From assembly GCF_042237075.1 (NCBI RefSeq), contig NZ_JBCGDC010000026.1, forward strand, positions 1 to 64,000: a DNA stretch of 64,000 nucleotides. Reading direction: 5' to 3'. Source of the DNA: Polymorphospora lycopeni (lineage in GTDB: Bacteria > Actinomycetota > Actinomycetes > Mycobacteriales > Micromonosporaceae). Positions 10,045 through 18,442 of the stretch are shown piece after piece (within the stretch, counting starts at the first letter, position 1; the number at the start of each line of letters is the position of its first letter). Below the pieces are notes generated by a model, which searched no databases, had not been told where the DNA came from, and saw only the letters and a list, made by a program, of their open reading frames with translations. The position numbers were made by a program, and so were the translations under genes.

Positions 10045-10734
10045 GATTGAGGTTGACCGGTCGTCATACGGCGACGACCGGAGTGCAAGGTCGCAACAGG
10101 CGTTTGATCGATGACACCCGATGCATTGGGTGTTCCCGAGTATCGATCCGCCGCCGACTTCTCGTCAACAACTTCCGGAAATGCCGCCCGAAGCCTGATC
10201 TTGACTGCCGCCACGTCGCCAACTTCCATACCTGACCATTGCCACGATGGCAGGCCGAGCCAACTCTGGGCGGGCGTCGACAACAGGCTCGACGATCCCG
10301 ACATCGAGCCGCTGGCCCTGAAACTTTCGGAGAGCTTCCGGAGGTCCTGCCGGCCCGCTTGGCCGCCCGCACCCGCTTTCACACCGAGGTCGCCGCGAAC
10401 TCTGCCGACACGCCTCAACGCCTGACCGCGCCACCTACGCCGAACCCAGATCCTCGACTACGCAGACGGCCGACCAGGTCATCAACGCCTGCCACCGGCA
10501 GGTGAATGAGAGGTCATCCGTCCACTGTGGGGTTTCGATCGGGCGGGAGTTGCCCGACGCACGGGGAGCAGACCGCCACTCCCTCACAACCTTCGGATAC
10601 GGCAAGCCGCCACGCCTCGAGAAGGTCACCCCAACACTTCGGTCACGACTTCCGGTTCCACGAGCCGTCCGCCATGATGATTCAGGCCAGACATTGGTCC
10701 CGCGCCAAGCCAGGGAGTTCAGATGGCGGCCTTG
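10045..10734. other. About 690 bp without a convincing gene
   Basis: No frame in this interval shows a recognisable domain or actinobacterial codon bias over any length. Short open frames on both strands look incidental. It could be the remains of genes once placed between the xylanase and the CRISPR leader, for example lost cas genes, but I see no cas motif. One small odd palindrome, GAAACTTTC at 10320-10328, resembles xylanase-operator half sites but lies far from the xylanase start. Confidence 0.5.
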
Positions 10735-10791
10735 CCGACTAAAGTGAAGGAAAATCGGCTAGTTGATCTCTAGAGCACCAGGTCAGGAAGT
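10735..10791 (+). promoter_or_regulatory. CRISPR leader end
   Basis: The sequence before the first repeat turns A-rich (AAAGTGAAGGAAAATCGGC) and ends CCAGGTCAGGAAGT directly at repeat 1. Repeats next to it are perfect, while those at the far end are degenerate, which places the leader on this side and the transcript on the plus strand. This is the usual geometry of a type I-E array. Confidence 0.65.
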
Positions 10792-11437
10792 CTGCTCCCC
10801 GCGCACGCGGGGGTGATCCTCGGGATACTCATGTTGAGCGGCTTCTCGTTGACTGCTCCCCGCGCACGCGGGGGTGATCCCCTGACCGTCCACATTGATT
10901 CCCCGCATCCGTTCTGCTCCCCGCGCACGCGGGGGTGATCCCCGGCTACGCGAGGGTCTGGACGACGAAGAACGCTGCTCCCCGCGCACGCGGGGGTGAT
11001 CCGAAGTAATTCAATGGCTAAGCCTCTGGCGATTCCTGCTCCCCGCGCACGCGGGGGTGATCCGGAACCTCGGTGTAGAGGCAGAGCTTATTTGCCCTGC
11101 TCCCCGCGCACGCGGGGGTGATCCCTTGGAAAATGGAAGCTCGACCGGTGGGCAGAGCTGCTCCCCGCGCACGCGGGGGTGATCCCCGGATGAGGTGTTC
11201 GGTGATGTTCGGGGCGTTCTGCTCCCCGCGCACGCGGGGGTGATCCCGGTGTCCACGAGCTGCCGCCGGCGGGCCCTGACTGCTCCCCGCGCACGCGGGG
11301 GTGATCCTAGCGTTCCCACACTCCCGAATGCGTCGTACGCCCGGTCACCTGCTCCCCGCGCACGCGGGGGTGATCCCGGCTCAGGGTAGCGGGTGCTCAC
11401 GGCCGGACCCTGCTCCCCGCGCACGCGGGGGTGATCC
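10792..11437 (+). CRISPR. Type I-E CRISPR array, leader-proximal block: 11 repeats, 10 spacers
   Basis: Eleven copies of a 28-bp repeat built on the palindromic core CCCCGCGCACGCGGGG, preceded by CTGCT and followed by GTGATCC. Repeats start at 10792, 10853, 10914, 10975, 11036, 11097, 11158, 11219, 11280, 11349 and 11410. The period is 61 bp with 33-nt spacers, except the ninth spacer (11308-11348), which is 41 nt. The repeat class is the actinobacterial I-E type related to the E. coli Cascade repeat. No cas gene is visible anywhere in the window, so the array is orphan locally. Confidence 0.97.
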
Positions 11438-11870
11438 CTGAGCGAAATCGTTGTCGGCGGTCACCTGGAATTCCGGACCGGCGGACACCAGCCTGAAGGA
11501 TCTTGCAGAACTTGCCGCTACGCCTTGTGATTGGCAACGATCGGGACAACGGCCGAAGACCGTACCGCGTTCAGCGCATCCGCCATCGACGTCGGCGAGG
11601 CCGCGTCGTCCGGTGGCAAGCCGATCCGCACCACAGACGCGTATGACGCGCCGAGGAGCGGAAGCGGCGCGGCAGTCGCCTTTGCCCAGCACGGTGTTCC
11701 AGCGAGTCGGCTTGGTGTGAGCCTCGCCGCCGACCACCTGGCACGTCACTTTAGGTAACCGAGGCTGTCCGCCGATCCGGAGTCGGCATGCCCGCCTGCC
11801 CGGAGAGACGCTTCCGCGCATCCGGAGCTTTTCATGTCCGCTGGCAATCGTCTTGCCGCCGGCGTCGCGC
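11438..11870. other. 433-bp unexplained interruption of the CRISPR array
   Basis: The regular repeat spacing stops at 11437 and resumes at 11871. No repeat copy, transposase motif or convincing terminal inverted repeat is visible inside. One open frame (11531-11758, plus) could encode 75 residues but has no recognisable domain. The stretch may be a decayed insertion, a remnant of a second leader, or the product of recombination between arrays. Confidence 0.6.
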
Positions 11871-11985
11871 CTGCTCCCCGCGCACGCGGGGGTGATCCCG
11901 GGGAGTCGCGCCGCGCCGCCCACCGCGACACCTGCTCCCCGCGCACACGGGGGTGATCCCTGAAATCCCGTGGCGTAAGCGCTAA

Positions 11986-12879
11986 GACCGTGTGTCAGTT
12001 GGGGTGGTTGAAGTGCAAGGTCATTCGTTGACTGGGTGTGGATGATGTGGAGAAGTACTGCCCGGATGCGTTGTGGCGCCTCGCGCAGCCGTTGCTGCCC
12101 CCGCGTCCGGAAAGGCATCAGGGTGGCGGGCGGTCCCGCAGCGATGACCGGGCGACACTCGCGGCGATCCTGTATGTGTTGGAGTCCGGCTGCTCCTGGC
12201 GGAAGCTACCCGGCTCGTTCCCGGTGCACTGGCGTACCACGCACCGCCGGTTCGCCCAGTGGGTTGCGGCGGGGGTGATGACCGCTCTGCACCGGGCCGT
12301 GCTCGACGTTCTCGGCGCGGCCGGGCAGATCGACTGGTCCCGGGCGAGCATCGACGCGATGCACGTACGGGCCGTCAAAAGGGGAACCTGACCGGACCGA
12401 GCCCGGTCGACCGAGGCAAGCCCGGCTCCAAGATCCACGTGATCAGCGACCGTGGCGGCCTGCCCCTGCACATGGACATCTCCGCCGCCAATCTCAACGA
12501 CCATCTCATGTTCGCAGACATGGTCGACGGCCTGACACCTGTGCGCCAACCGGTCGGCCGACCACGGCGACGTCCACTCAAACTGCACGGCGACAAGGGA
12601 TACGACTACCCGGTCTGCCGTGACCTGCTGCGGGCACGCGGCATCACCGCACGGATCGCCCGCAAGGGCATCGAATCCTCCACCCGCCTCGGCCAGCACC
12701 GCTACGTCATCGAACGCTGCCTGGAATGGACCACCCGATTCCGACGCCTCGTCCGCCGCTACGACCGCACCGCTTCCCACTTCCTCGGATTCCTGCGCCT
12801 GGCCTGCGCTGTCATCTGCTACCGCCGCGCCGTCCGACTCAACCTGTTGACCAGCAACAACCCCAACTGACACACGGTC
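11986..12879 (+). mobile_element. IS5-family insertion sequence inserted in a CRISPR spacer
   Basis: 894-bp element with near-perfect terminal inverted repeats, GACCGTGTGTCAGTTGGGGT at the left and its complement at the right, flanked by a TAA target duplication (11983-11985 and 12880-12882). The 3-bp TNA duplication matches the IS1031-type subgroup of IS5. Removing the element and one TAA restores a 33-nt spacer. It encodes a two-frame transposase. The intact ends suggest recent arrival. Confidence 0.93.
12038..12870 (+). CDS. IS5-family DDE transposase, two frames joined by a -1 frameshift
   Basis: The first frame (12038-12391) encodes the N-terminal DUF4096-like part starting MDDVEKYCPDALWRLAQPLL, with the Trp-rich GCSWRKLPGSFPVHWRT segment and the first catalytic aspartate in SIDAMHVRA. 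The second frame, -1 relative to it, continues as NLTGPSPVDRGKPGSKIHVI, then has the second aspartate in DKGYD and the glutamate in RYVIERCLEW, ending at 12870. The switch falls on AAAAGGGG near 12377-12385. Such two-frame layouts with programmed frameshifting are normal for this group, so the transposase is probably functional rather than broken. Confidence 0.9.
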
Positions 12880-13159
12880 TAAGGACATGCTGCTCCCCGC
12901 GCACGCGGGGGTGATCCCGGATTGCGGCCGCTGTTGACCGTGACCGGTCGCTGCTTCCCGCGCACGCGGGGTGATCCCTACGCCGAGATTGCCGCCGAAC
13001 TGATTGACGACCGCCCCCTGCGGCACACGGGGGCGGTGGTCCGCAGGCAGCCACGCAAAGACGGTCCGCCTCTGCCCGCTCCCCGGCACATGGTCTGTGG
13101 TTCGGGCGGAGGAATGCCACTCTGCGTACGTCGGACACGGCCGGTGAGGGCTGGAAGGG

Positions 13160-13738
13160 TCAGTGCCCCGATGGTGCCAGGTGGGCGCGTTCTCCCTGTG
13201 CGCCGAACAGTGCGAGCAGTTCCGCGGGTTGGGTGTCGGCGCTGCCGATCCAGTGCGGTATGCGGGTGTCGAACTCTGCGGCTTCGCCGACGCCGAGCTG
13301 GAATTCCCGCTCACCGAGCACGAATCGAACCTGTCCATTGAGGACGTAGAACCACTCGTATCCCTCGTGGGTCTGCAGGTTCATCGTGGGCGATCGGCCG
13401 GCCGGCGGGTAGATCACCTTGTAGGCCTGGATACCGCCGGCCCGCCTGGTCAGTGGGACCATCACCAGCCCGGATCGCCGTACGGGTCGCAGGTGGATGC
13501 GCGGGTCGCCGGTGGGTGGCGCCGCGACGAGATCGTCGAGTGGTACGCCGTGTGCCCGGGCCAGCGGCAGCAACTGCTCCAGGGTGGGGCGGAGTTTGCC
13601 GTTCTCGAGGCGGGACAGGGTGCTCGCGGTGAGGCCGGTTTCGTTTGCCAGCGCCGCCAGCGTGGCGTTCCTCGCCTGGCGCAGGGCGCGCAGACGCGCT
13701 CCGACTCCGGCCAGCACGTCTTCTGCGGAGTTGTCCAT
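13160..13738 (-). CDS. XRE family regulator with C-terminal cupin domain
   Basis: 192 residues from the ATG at 13738 (MDNSAEDVLAGVGARLRALR). The N-terminal helix-turn-helix reads RLRALRQARNATLAALANET then GLTASTLSRLENGKLRPTLE, a textbook XRE/HipB-type DNA-binding domain. From about residue 105 a cupin_2 barrel follows (THEGYEWFYVLNGQVRFVLG, then PHWIGSADTQPAELLALFG). HTH-cupin proteins are small-molecule-sensing repressors, often of amino-acid, polyamine or sugar metabolism. It is divergent from the methyltransferase gene, about 135 bp away, and may control it. Confidence 0.88.
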   Translation of the reverse strand: MDNSAEDVLAGVGARLRALRQARNATLAALANETGLTASTLSRLENGKLRPTLEQLLPLARAHGVPLDDLVAAPPTGDPRIHLRPVRRSGLVMVPLTRRAGGIQAYKVIYPPAGRSPTMNLQTHEGYEWFYVLNGQVRFVLGEREFQLGVGEAAEFDTRIPHWIGSADTQPAELLALFGAQGERAHLAPSGH

Positions 13739-13874
13739 GCATCCGATGATGCGGATCCGCAATTTTTCTTGCAAGTAGGAAATAGTGGTGGCGATGCTGG
13801 CGGTACACCAACCTGGCATCGACTGCGTACGGATCACGCGCGGCACGCCGGCCGACGAGGGGATCGACCCACAG

Positions 13875-14561
13875 ATGGATTTCACCCGAAGCCGAGGACC
13901 TGCGGGCGACCACGGCGGGGACGCTGAGGCGTTCTGGGAGCGGCACTACCGCACCCGGGGCAGCTGGGGCGTACGCGTGAACCCGCTGCTCGCCGAGACT
14001 GCCGCACCGCTGCCCTGTGGCGCCGTACTGGATCTGGGCTGTGGCGCTGGCGGCGATGCCATCTGGCTCGCGCAGCGGGGCTGGCACGTGACCGCGGTGG
14101 ATATTTCGACGACCGCCGTCGAGCGGGTGCGGGATCGCGCCCGGGAACTTGGCGTCGCGGACCGGGTCGCCACCGAGCAGCACGATCTGGCCAGGAGCTT
14201 TCCGGCCGGCCGGTTCGATCTCGTGTCTGCCCAGTACTTCCACACCCCGTTTGCGTTGCACCGTAGCCGGGTCCTGCGTACCGCGGCGGATGCCCTGCGT
14301 CCCGGCGGTCTTCTGCTGGTCGTCGACCACGGCTCCACCGCGCCGTGGTCGTGGAACCAGGCCCCCGACGCCCACTTCCCCACGCCCATCGAGATCGCCG
14401 CCGAACTCGATCTCGACCCGGCGCGGTGGTGCGTCCTGCGGGCCGACATGCCCCGCCGCCGGGCCACCGGACCCGGTGGTGAGACTGCCACCGTCGTCGA
14501 CAACGTCCTGCTGGTCCGGCGAGCCGCCGGGACCGCGCGACCGTCCGGTCGGAGGAAGTGA
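13875..14561 (+). CDS. Class I SAM-dependent methyltransferase
   Basis: About 228 residues from the ATG at 13875; the same frame stays open upstream to 13785, and the true start is uncertain. The SAM-binding glycine loop is clear in AVLDLGCGAGGDAIWLAQRG, followed by the acidic end of strand 2 (VTAVDIS) and motif II-like FDLVSAQYFHTP, then LRPGGLLLVVDHG. The ending carries the WCVLRADMPRR pattern of a group of small actinobacterial methyltransferases. Substrate unknown. The DinB-like gene starts 4 bp after its stop, so the two are one operon. Confidence 0.85.
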   Translation: MDFTRSRGPAGDHGGDAEAFWERHYRTRGSWGVRVNPLLAETAAPLPCGAVLDLGCGAGGDAIWLAQRGWHVTAVDISTTAVERVRDRARELGVADRVATEQHDLARSFPAGRFDLVSAQYFHTPFALHRSRVLRTAADALRPGGLLLVVDHGSTAPWSWNQAPDAHFPTPIEIAAELDLDPARWCVLRADMPRRRATGPGGETATVVDNVLLVRRAAGTARPSGRRK

Positions 14562-14565
14562 CTTG

Positions 14566-15054
14566 ATGTCTGGAACGCGGGCAAAGGACACCGGACCGCC
14601 GTGGACCGGCGGCGGCGAGAAGGCCACCTTGCAGGGTTTTCTCGACTATCTACGTAAGTCGATCACGGACAAGGTCGCGGGTGCGCCGGAACCGCAGGTG
14701 CGGACAGGTGGAGTGCCGTCGGGCACCAGCCTTCTCGGGCTGCTCAAGCATCTGACGTACGTCGAGCGGTTCTACTTCCTTGGTGAGGATGTCGACAACT
14801 GGCGGGCGACCATGCGGCCGTCCGTGGAGGACACGGTCGACAGTGTGCTCGCCGACTACCGCAGCACTGTCGACCGGGCGAACAAGGTCATCGACGCCTG
14901 CCCGGATCTGGCTCATCCTGCCCCGCGTCCCCCGCGCCGGGGACCGACACCGTCCATGCGGTGGGTCCTCGTGCACATGATCGAGGAGACCGGACGGCAT
15001 GCCGGCCACGCCGACATTCTCCGCGAGCAGATCGACGGGTCCACCGGCCGCTGA
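14566..15054 (+). CDS. DinB family protein (DUF664)
   Basis: 162-residue four-helix-bundle protein. The signature is in KATLQGFLDYLRKSITDKV, SLLGLLKHLTYVERFYFLG and the C-terminal WVLVHMIEETGRHAGHADIL, with the three histidines (LKHL, VHM..ET.RHAGH) that bind a metal in DinB/DUF664 proteins. Many use mycothiol or bacillithiol, but this member has no known reaction. ATG at 14566, with GGAGG about 10 bp upstream inside the end of the methyltransferase gene, so translation is probably coupled. Confidence 0.85.
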   Translation: MSGTRAKDTGPPWTGGGEKATLQGFLDYLRKSITDKVAGAPEPQVRTGGVPSGTSLLGLLKHLTYVERFYFLGEDVDNWRATMRPSVEDTVDSVLADYRSTVDRANKVIDACPDLAHPAPRPPRRGPTPSMRWVLVHMIEETGRHAGHADILREQIDGSTGR

Positions 15055-15114
15055 CAGCGCGGGCCGCAGGATCGGAGCCTGCAGAAAACTTTCCTAACAA
15101 TTGACATCAGAACA

Positions 15115-15157
15115 TTGACGACCGTTCACGCCATGGCAATACTCTGAGAGCGCTCTC
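15115..15157 (+). promoter_or_regulatory. Promoter and LacI-type operator of the GH43 gene
   Basis: A -35 candidate TTGACG at 15115-15120, 17 bp, then AATACT at 15138-15143, followed at once by the perfect 12-bp palindrome GAGAGCGCTCTC (15146-15157). The palindrome closely resembles the CebR-type LacI-family operator (GGGAGCGCTCCC) that represses glycosidase genes in streptomycetes. It overlaps the expected transcription start, as a repressor site would. A second TTGACA lies at 15101. Confidence 0.7.
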
Positions 15158-15204
15158 TGGCAACTGGCCGCCCGCCGGGACCAAGCGATCAGGAGGACAT
15201 TCTG

Positions 15205-16299
15205 ATGCCTCACCAACGCCGACTCGCCGGCATCGCGTCCGCCGCCCTGGTGGGCGCGCTCGCACTCGGGCACGCGCCGACCGCTGCCGTGGCCGGGACC
15301 GACACCGCCGCGCAGCCGCAGCCCTTCGGCCGTACCACGCTGGGCGGCGCCGACCCCAGCGTCATCCGGGTCGGCGGCCTCTACGTCTCGGCCAAGTCCG
15401 TGGACGGCGGGGTCGCGGTGCGGACGGCGTCCACCCTCGAGGGCATCGCCACCGCGCCCAAGCGCCAGGTGTGGCGGGACACCGGCAACCTCGGCGAGGT
15501 GTGGGCGCCCGAGATCGTGCACCACGACGGTCGATACCACATCTACTTCGCCGCCGGCCGCAGCGCCGCCCACCGGATGTACCACATCAGCTCCGCCACC
15601 GCCGACTCCGGCTACTCGGCCGCCACGAAGGTCGCCCTGCCCGGCGACAAGTGGGCGATCGACGGCGTGCCGTTCACCCACAACGGCCAGCGCTGGTTCG
15701 TGTGGTCCGGTTGGGCCGGCGACACCAATGTGGAGCAGAACCTCTACATCGCCCGGATGACCAGCCCCACCACGACCACCGGCGGCCGCTACATCATCTC
15801 GCAGCCGCGGGAGCCGTGGGAACGCGTCGTCGGCAACCCGTTCATCAACGAGGCGCCGCAGCCGGTCCGCGACCCGAACGGGCAGCTGCACATCGTGTAC
15901 TCCGCCAACGGAAGCTGGAGCAGCCGGTACTGCCTGGCCGACCTGCGGCTACGGGCCGGCGGCGACCCGACGTACGTCTGGGACTGGTACAAGAGCAACG
16001 GCTGCCTGTTCGGCTCGCACGCCGACAACATGATGTCGGGCTGGCACGCCACCCTGCACGTCGACGGCCCCGGCCACAACTCGTTCGTCCTGGAGCGTGG
16101 CGACATCGCCACCAGCCCGCCGTCCGGCAACCGGTTCCCGACCATGTTCCACGCGGTCGCCAAGGGCACGCCGTACTCGTGGTCCAACCGGTACTGGTAC
16201 ACCGGCACGGCCGTGTGGTGGGGCAACACCACCTACCGGCGGGCCAACGTTCCCGGGGCCACCACCAACGTCGGTTACAGCCTCAAGTTCTTCGAATGA
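15205..16299 (+). CDS. Secreted GH43 family glycosidase (probable arabinofuranosidase/arabinanase)
   Basis: 364 residues with a signal peptide (RRLAGIASAALVGALALGHA, cleavage near AAVAG). The catalytic five-bladed propeller is recognised from GGADPSVIRVGGLYVSAKS, holding the catalytic-base aspartate in ADPSV, then EVWAPEIVHHDGRYHIYFAA, WAIDGVPFTHNGQRWFVWSG and the acid glutamate region FINEAPQPVRDPNGQLHIVY. This arrangement is that of GH43, most like the exo-1,5-alpha-arabinofuranosidase subgroup; subfamily assignment is inference. It would work with the xylanase at 8953-9936 on plant hemicellulose. The gene has a LacI-type operator at its promoter and AGGAGGA ahead of the ATG. Confidence 0.9.
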   Translation: MPHQRRLAGIASAALVGALALGHAPTAAVAGTDTAAQPQPFGRTTLGGADPSVIRVGGLYVSAKSVDGGVAVRTASTLEGIATAPKRQVWRDTGNLGEVWAPEIVHHDGRYHIYFAAGRSAAHRMYHISSATADSGYSAATKVALPGDKWAIDGVPFTHNGQRWFVWSGWAGDTNVEQNLYIARMTSPTTTTGGRYIISQPREPWERVVGNPFINEAPQPVRDPNGQLHIVYSANGSWSSRYCLADLRLRAGGDPTYVWDWYKSNGCLFGSHADNMMSGWHATLHVDGPGHNSFVLERGDIATSPPSGNRFPTMFHAVAKGTPYSWSNRYWYTGTAVWWGNTTYRRANVPGATTNVGYSLKFFE

Positions 16300-16429
16300 C
16301 CGACCGCGACACCTGATCGGCCGGCGCGGCGGGTTCACCGCAGCCACGCGCGGCGACCGGGCCGGTCAGGTGGGCACGGTACGGGTTCGGCGCACCGGCC
16401 TCCCGGGACGGGTTGGATATCCTGCGCCG

Positions 16430-17124
16430 ATGCGTCCCATCGCCGTCCTCGACGCGCCGTCCAACCTCGGTCTGCGCCCGCCGGCACCGGGCCTGGTGCC
16501 CGGCTGCTACAAGCTGGCCGGCGCCCTACGTGACCAGCGCCTGCTGTCCCGGCTCGCGGCCCGTGACGCGGGTGTCGTCGTACCGCCGCGCTACGACATC
16601 CGCGACTGGCGGCCCGGCGACGGGGTGCTGAACGCCGCCGCGCTGGCGCGCTACACGCGACAGCTCGCGGAACGGGTCGACGCCGTCGTCGACAGCGGTG
16701 ACTTCCTGGTGCTGCTCGGCGGAGACTGTTCGATTCTCCTCGGCCCGGCGCTCGCCCTGCGCCGGCGCGGGCGCTACGGCATCGCGTACCTCGACGGGTC
16801 GATCGATTTCCGGCATGTCGGCAACAGCGACCGCGTGGGTGCCTCCGCCGGTGAGGGCACCGCGATCGTCACCGGACGGGGGCAGCCTACGGCTATTTCG
16901 TCCACCTCGACGTCGACGTGCTGGACCCCGAGGTCATGCCGGCCGCCGATGCCCCCGATCCGGGCGGCCTCGACCACCCGCAGTTGACCGAACTTCTCCG
17001 TCCGCTGGTCACCGATCCGGCCTGCGTCGGCCTACAGGTCACGGTCTACGACCCGGACCTCGATCCGGACGGGCGCCACGCCGCCGCGCTCGCCGACACC
17101 GTGGTCGCGGTTCTGCGCGGCTGA
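16430..17124 (+). pseudogene. Arginase/agmatinase-family remnant with internal deletion and frameshift
   Basis: The frame from ATG 16430 reads MRPIAVLDAPSNLGLRPPAP and continues through LVLLGGDCSILLGPALALRR and YGIAYLDGSIDFRHVGNS to AIVTGRG, the N-terminal two thirds of an arginase-superfamily protein. At about 16880 the family reading jumps to another frame, YFVHLDVDVLDPEVMPAADA, running to 17124. The family's middle section is missing, so a deletion plus frameshift is inferred. The second Mn-binding motif is also altered: DGSID where DxHxD is expected. Not likely to make an active ureohydrolase. Confidence 0.8.
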
Positions 17125-17147
17125 TCGGATCGCCCACCACCGGGCAG

Positions 17148-17185
17148 CGGCGCCGGCAGGGACGGGTGCTCCGCTGCCGGCGCCG
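17148..17185. terminator. Bidirectional hairpin between convergent genes
   Basis: Perfect 12-bp arms CGGCGCCGGCAG (17148-17159) and CTGCCGGCGCCG (17174-17185) with a 14-nt loop. It lies between the 3' ends of the arginase remnant and the minus-strand secreted-protein gene, where a shared terminator is expected. Confidence 0.65.
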
Positions 17186-17194
17186 ACTGTGGTG

Positions 17195-17699
17195 TCAGCC
17201 CAGTTGCGACCACCACTGGCTACTTCCGGTGAAGCGCTTCAGTGGTGTGCCGGCGGCGTGGAAGTAGTAGCTGTAGGCGCCGTTCTGGCCGTATCCGTAC
17301 ATCGTGACCGCATCCAGGTTCCAGTTGTCGTCGGTCTGGAAAGGGCCGTTGTGCGACAACATTCGCAGCTTCAGACCGGTGACGTCGCAGGAGTTGACCG
17401 TCCAGTTCAGGTTGTGGAGGCCCAGCACTTTCGTATGGGTCGAATTGTTGCCGAAGCCGGAACGGAAATGCTGTAGTTCCACGTCGCCGTACCTGGTCGT
17501 CAGGAACGGCATCACCTCGCTGTTGCTGCGCAGGTCGTCGCCGCCAGTTCGAAAGACCAGGGTGAAGCTGGTCATGTTTGTTGCAGGCGATGGGGCCGGC
17601 GTTGGCAGGGGTCGCGGCGACGGCCGCACCGACGGCCGCGAGCAGGCCGGCTGCGAACAGGCCGATGACACGGTGGAGCGAGCTGGATCGGTGACGCAT
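17195..17699 (-). pseudogene. Secreted protein, frameshifted just after the signal peptide
   Basis: The ATG at 17699 (GGAGGG upstream) opens a classic signal peptide: RVIGLFAAGLLAAVGAAVAA, cleavage near ANA. Immediately after, at about 17580-17610, the sensible reading moves to another frame that continues TNMTSFTLVFRTGGDDLRSN to the stop at 17195, with a compact Trp/Gly/Asn-rich domain (GLHNLNWTVNSCDVTGL, DDNWNLDAVTMYGYGQ). The mature part looks like the PLAT/jelly-roll type domains attached to exported actinobacterial hydrolases. A single-base indel, real or a sequencing error, separates the halves. Its promoter motif matches that of the gene at 47046. Confidence 0.7.
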
Positions 17700-17756
17700 C
17701 GGGATATGCCCTCCATAGGCGATGGGTCGTTGTCGGATTGATTCCGAGTTCGCCAA

Positions 17757-17801
17757 AACGTATCGTCGAGGCCGCGTGATGTCGTGAGTAGCGCCCTACT
17801 C
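17757..17801 (-). promoter_or_regulatory. Promoter element shared with the 46950 site (copy A)
   Basis: On the minus strand: GAGTAGGGCGCTACTC, followed by ACGAC, then 18 bp, then TACGTT. The same layout occurs at 46950-46994 with two mismatches over 21 bp and the same 18-bp spacing to TAGCTT. The TACGTT lies 57 bp before the ATG at 17699. Confidence 0.6.
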
Positions 17802-18119
17802 ATCGCCGGCCGCGTCCGTGCCGCCAAGTGGTTGACCTGGGCAGCTGGAACGAACAATCTCCCGGGAACGTTATTCACGGGTGCCGACCGACAATTGAAA
17901 GACATAGACCGTTACACCTACGCCCATCGGCCCGTCGGGGCCGCCGCCGTGGTGGTGTTCGATCGCGGGCTGCCCGGGTAAGCGCGGGGAGCCGACGCGA
18001 CGCGCGGTTGACATGGGATTCCCGCAGGCCGACAACGAACTCAGCACGGCCCCCTCCGACCCGGCCGGCGCATACCGGGCGTTGCGGGCGGTCCACCCGA
18101 GCTAGGAGGTGTGAGGACG

Positions 18120-18338
18120 ATGGGACGTAACCTGGCCCAGATGACCACCGGGCAACTGCGCGAAGAGGCGCAGCGTGCCGGGATCGGCAACACCGACCAG
18201 ATGGACAAGGAAGACCTGATCGGTGCTCTCGGCGGCACCACCAACGCCAGACAGGGCGGCGGTCAGACCCAGAAGGATCCTCGGCCGAAGGGGGTCCGTC
18301 CGCAGGAGTACAAGAACATACCCGGTAACCAGACCTGA
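18120..18338 (+). CDS. Small protein with Rho-N/SAP-like helical domain
   Basis: 72 residues from the ATG at 18120, chosen over the GTG at 18111 because AGGAGGT ends 9 bp before it. The sequence MTTGQLREEAQRAGIGNTDQ then MDKEDLIGAL is the Rho termination factor N-terminal-like/SAP motif, in which two short helices present a loop. The tail is Gln/Gly/Lys-rich and ends RPQEYKNIPGNQT. Such small proteins are common in actinobacteria, and the fold can bind nucleic acid, but no role is known. Confidence 0.75.
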   Translation: MGRNLAQMTTGQLREEAQRAGIGNTDQMDKEDLIGALGGTTNARQGGGQTQKDPRPKGVRPQEYKNIPGNQT

Positions 18339-18442
18339 GCCGGTCCGGGCCGGACGGTCGGTGGGGTGCGGCAGTCGCGCCGGACCCCACGGGCCGCCTC
18401 GGGCTTTCGACCGGGCCGGTGAGTCCCGGTAGGGCGAACGGG

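Larger units (their letters stand above)
11871..13042 (+). CRISPR. CRISPR array, leader-distal block, split by an IS element
   Basis: Repeats start at 11871, 11932 (one substitution, GCGCACAC in the core), 12890, 12951 (C-to-T change and one G missing) and a strongly degenerate terminal copy at about 13011-13042. Spacers at 11899-11931, 12918-12950 and 12978-13010 are 33 nt. The spacer between 11932 and 12890 is cut by the IS: its parts 11960-11985 (26 nt) and 12883-12889 (7 nt) add up to exactly 33 nt once one copy of the duplicated TAA is counted. Increasing degeneracy marks the trailer end. Confidence 0.93.

Noticed and set aside
10320..10328. GAAACTTTC as a xylanase operator
   Set aside because: It lies nearly 400 bp from the xylanase start with no promoter nearby.
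10111..10425. Possible gene before the CRISPR leader, for example a cas2 remnant
   Set aside because: I could find no Cas2, Cas1 or other family motif in any frame.
11308..11348. Twelve bases (ACACTCCCGAAT) of the long spacer also occur at the protease hairpin (about 4524)
   Set aside because: A 12-base match is expected by chance when all spacers are compared with 64 kb; it does not extend, so no self-targeting is claimed.
10783..11946. Minus-strand frames with repeating SPPRARGA / HPRVRGEQ peptides
   Set aside because: These are translations of the CRISPR repeats, a well-known annotation artefact, not proteins.
12038..12870. IS5 transposase as a pseudogene because it is in two frames
   Set aside because: The frame change sits on AAAAGGGG at the place where this IS group uses programmed frameshifting, and all catalytic residues are present.
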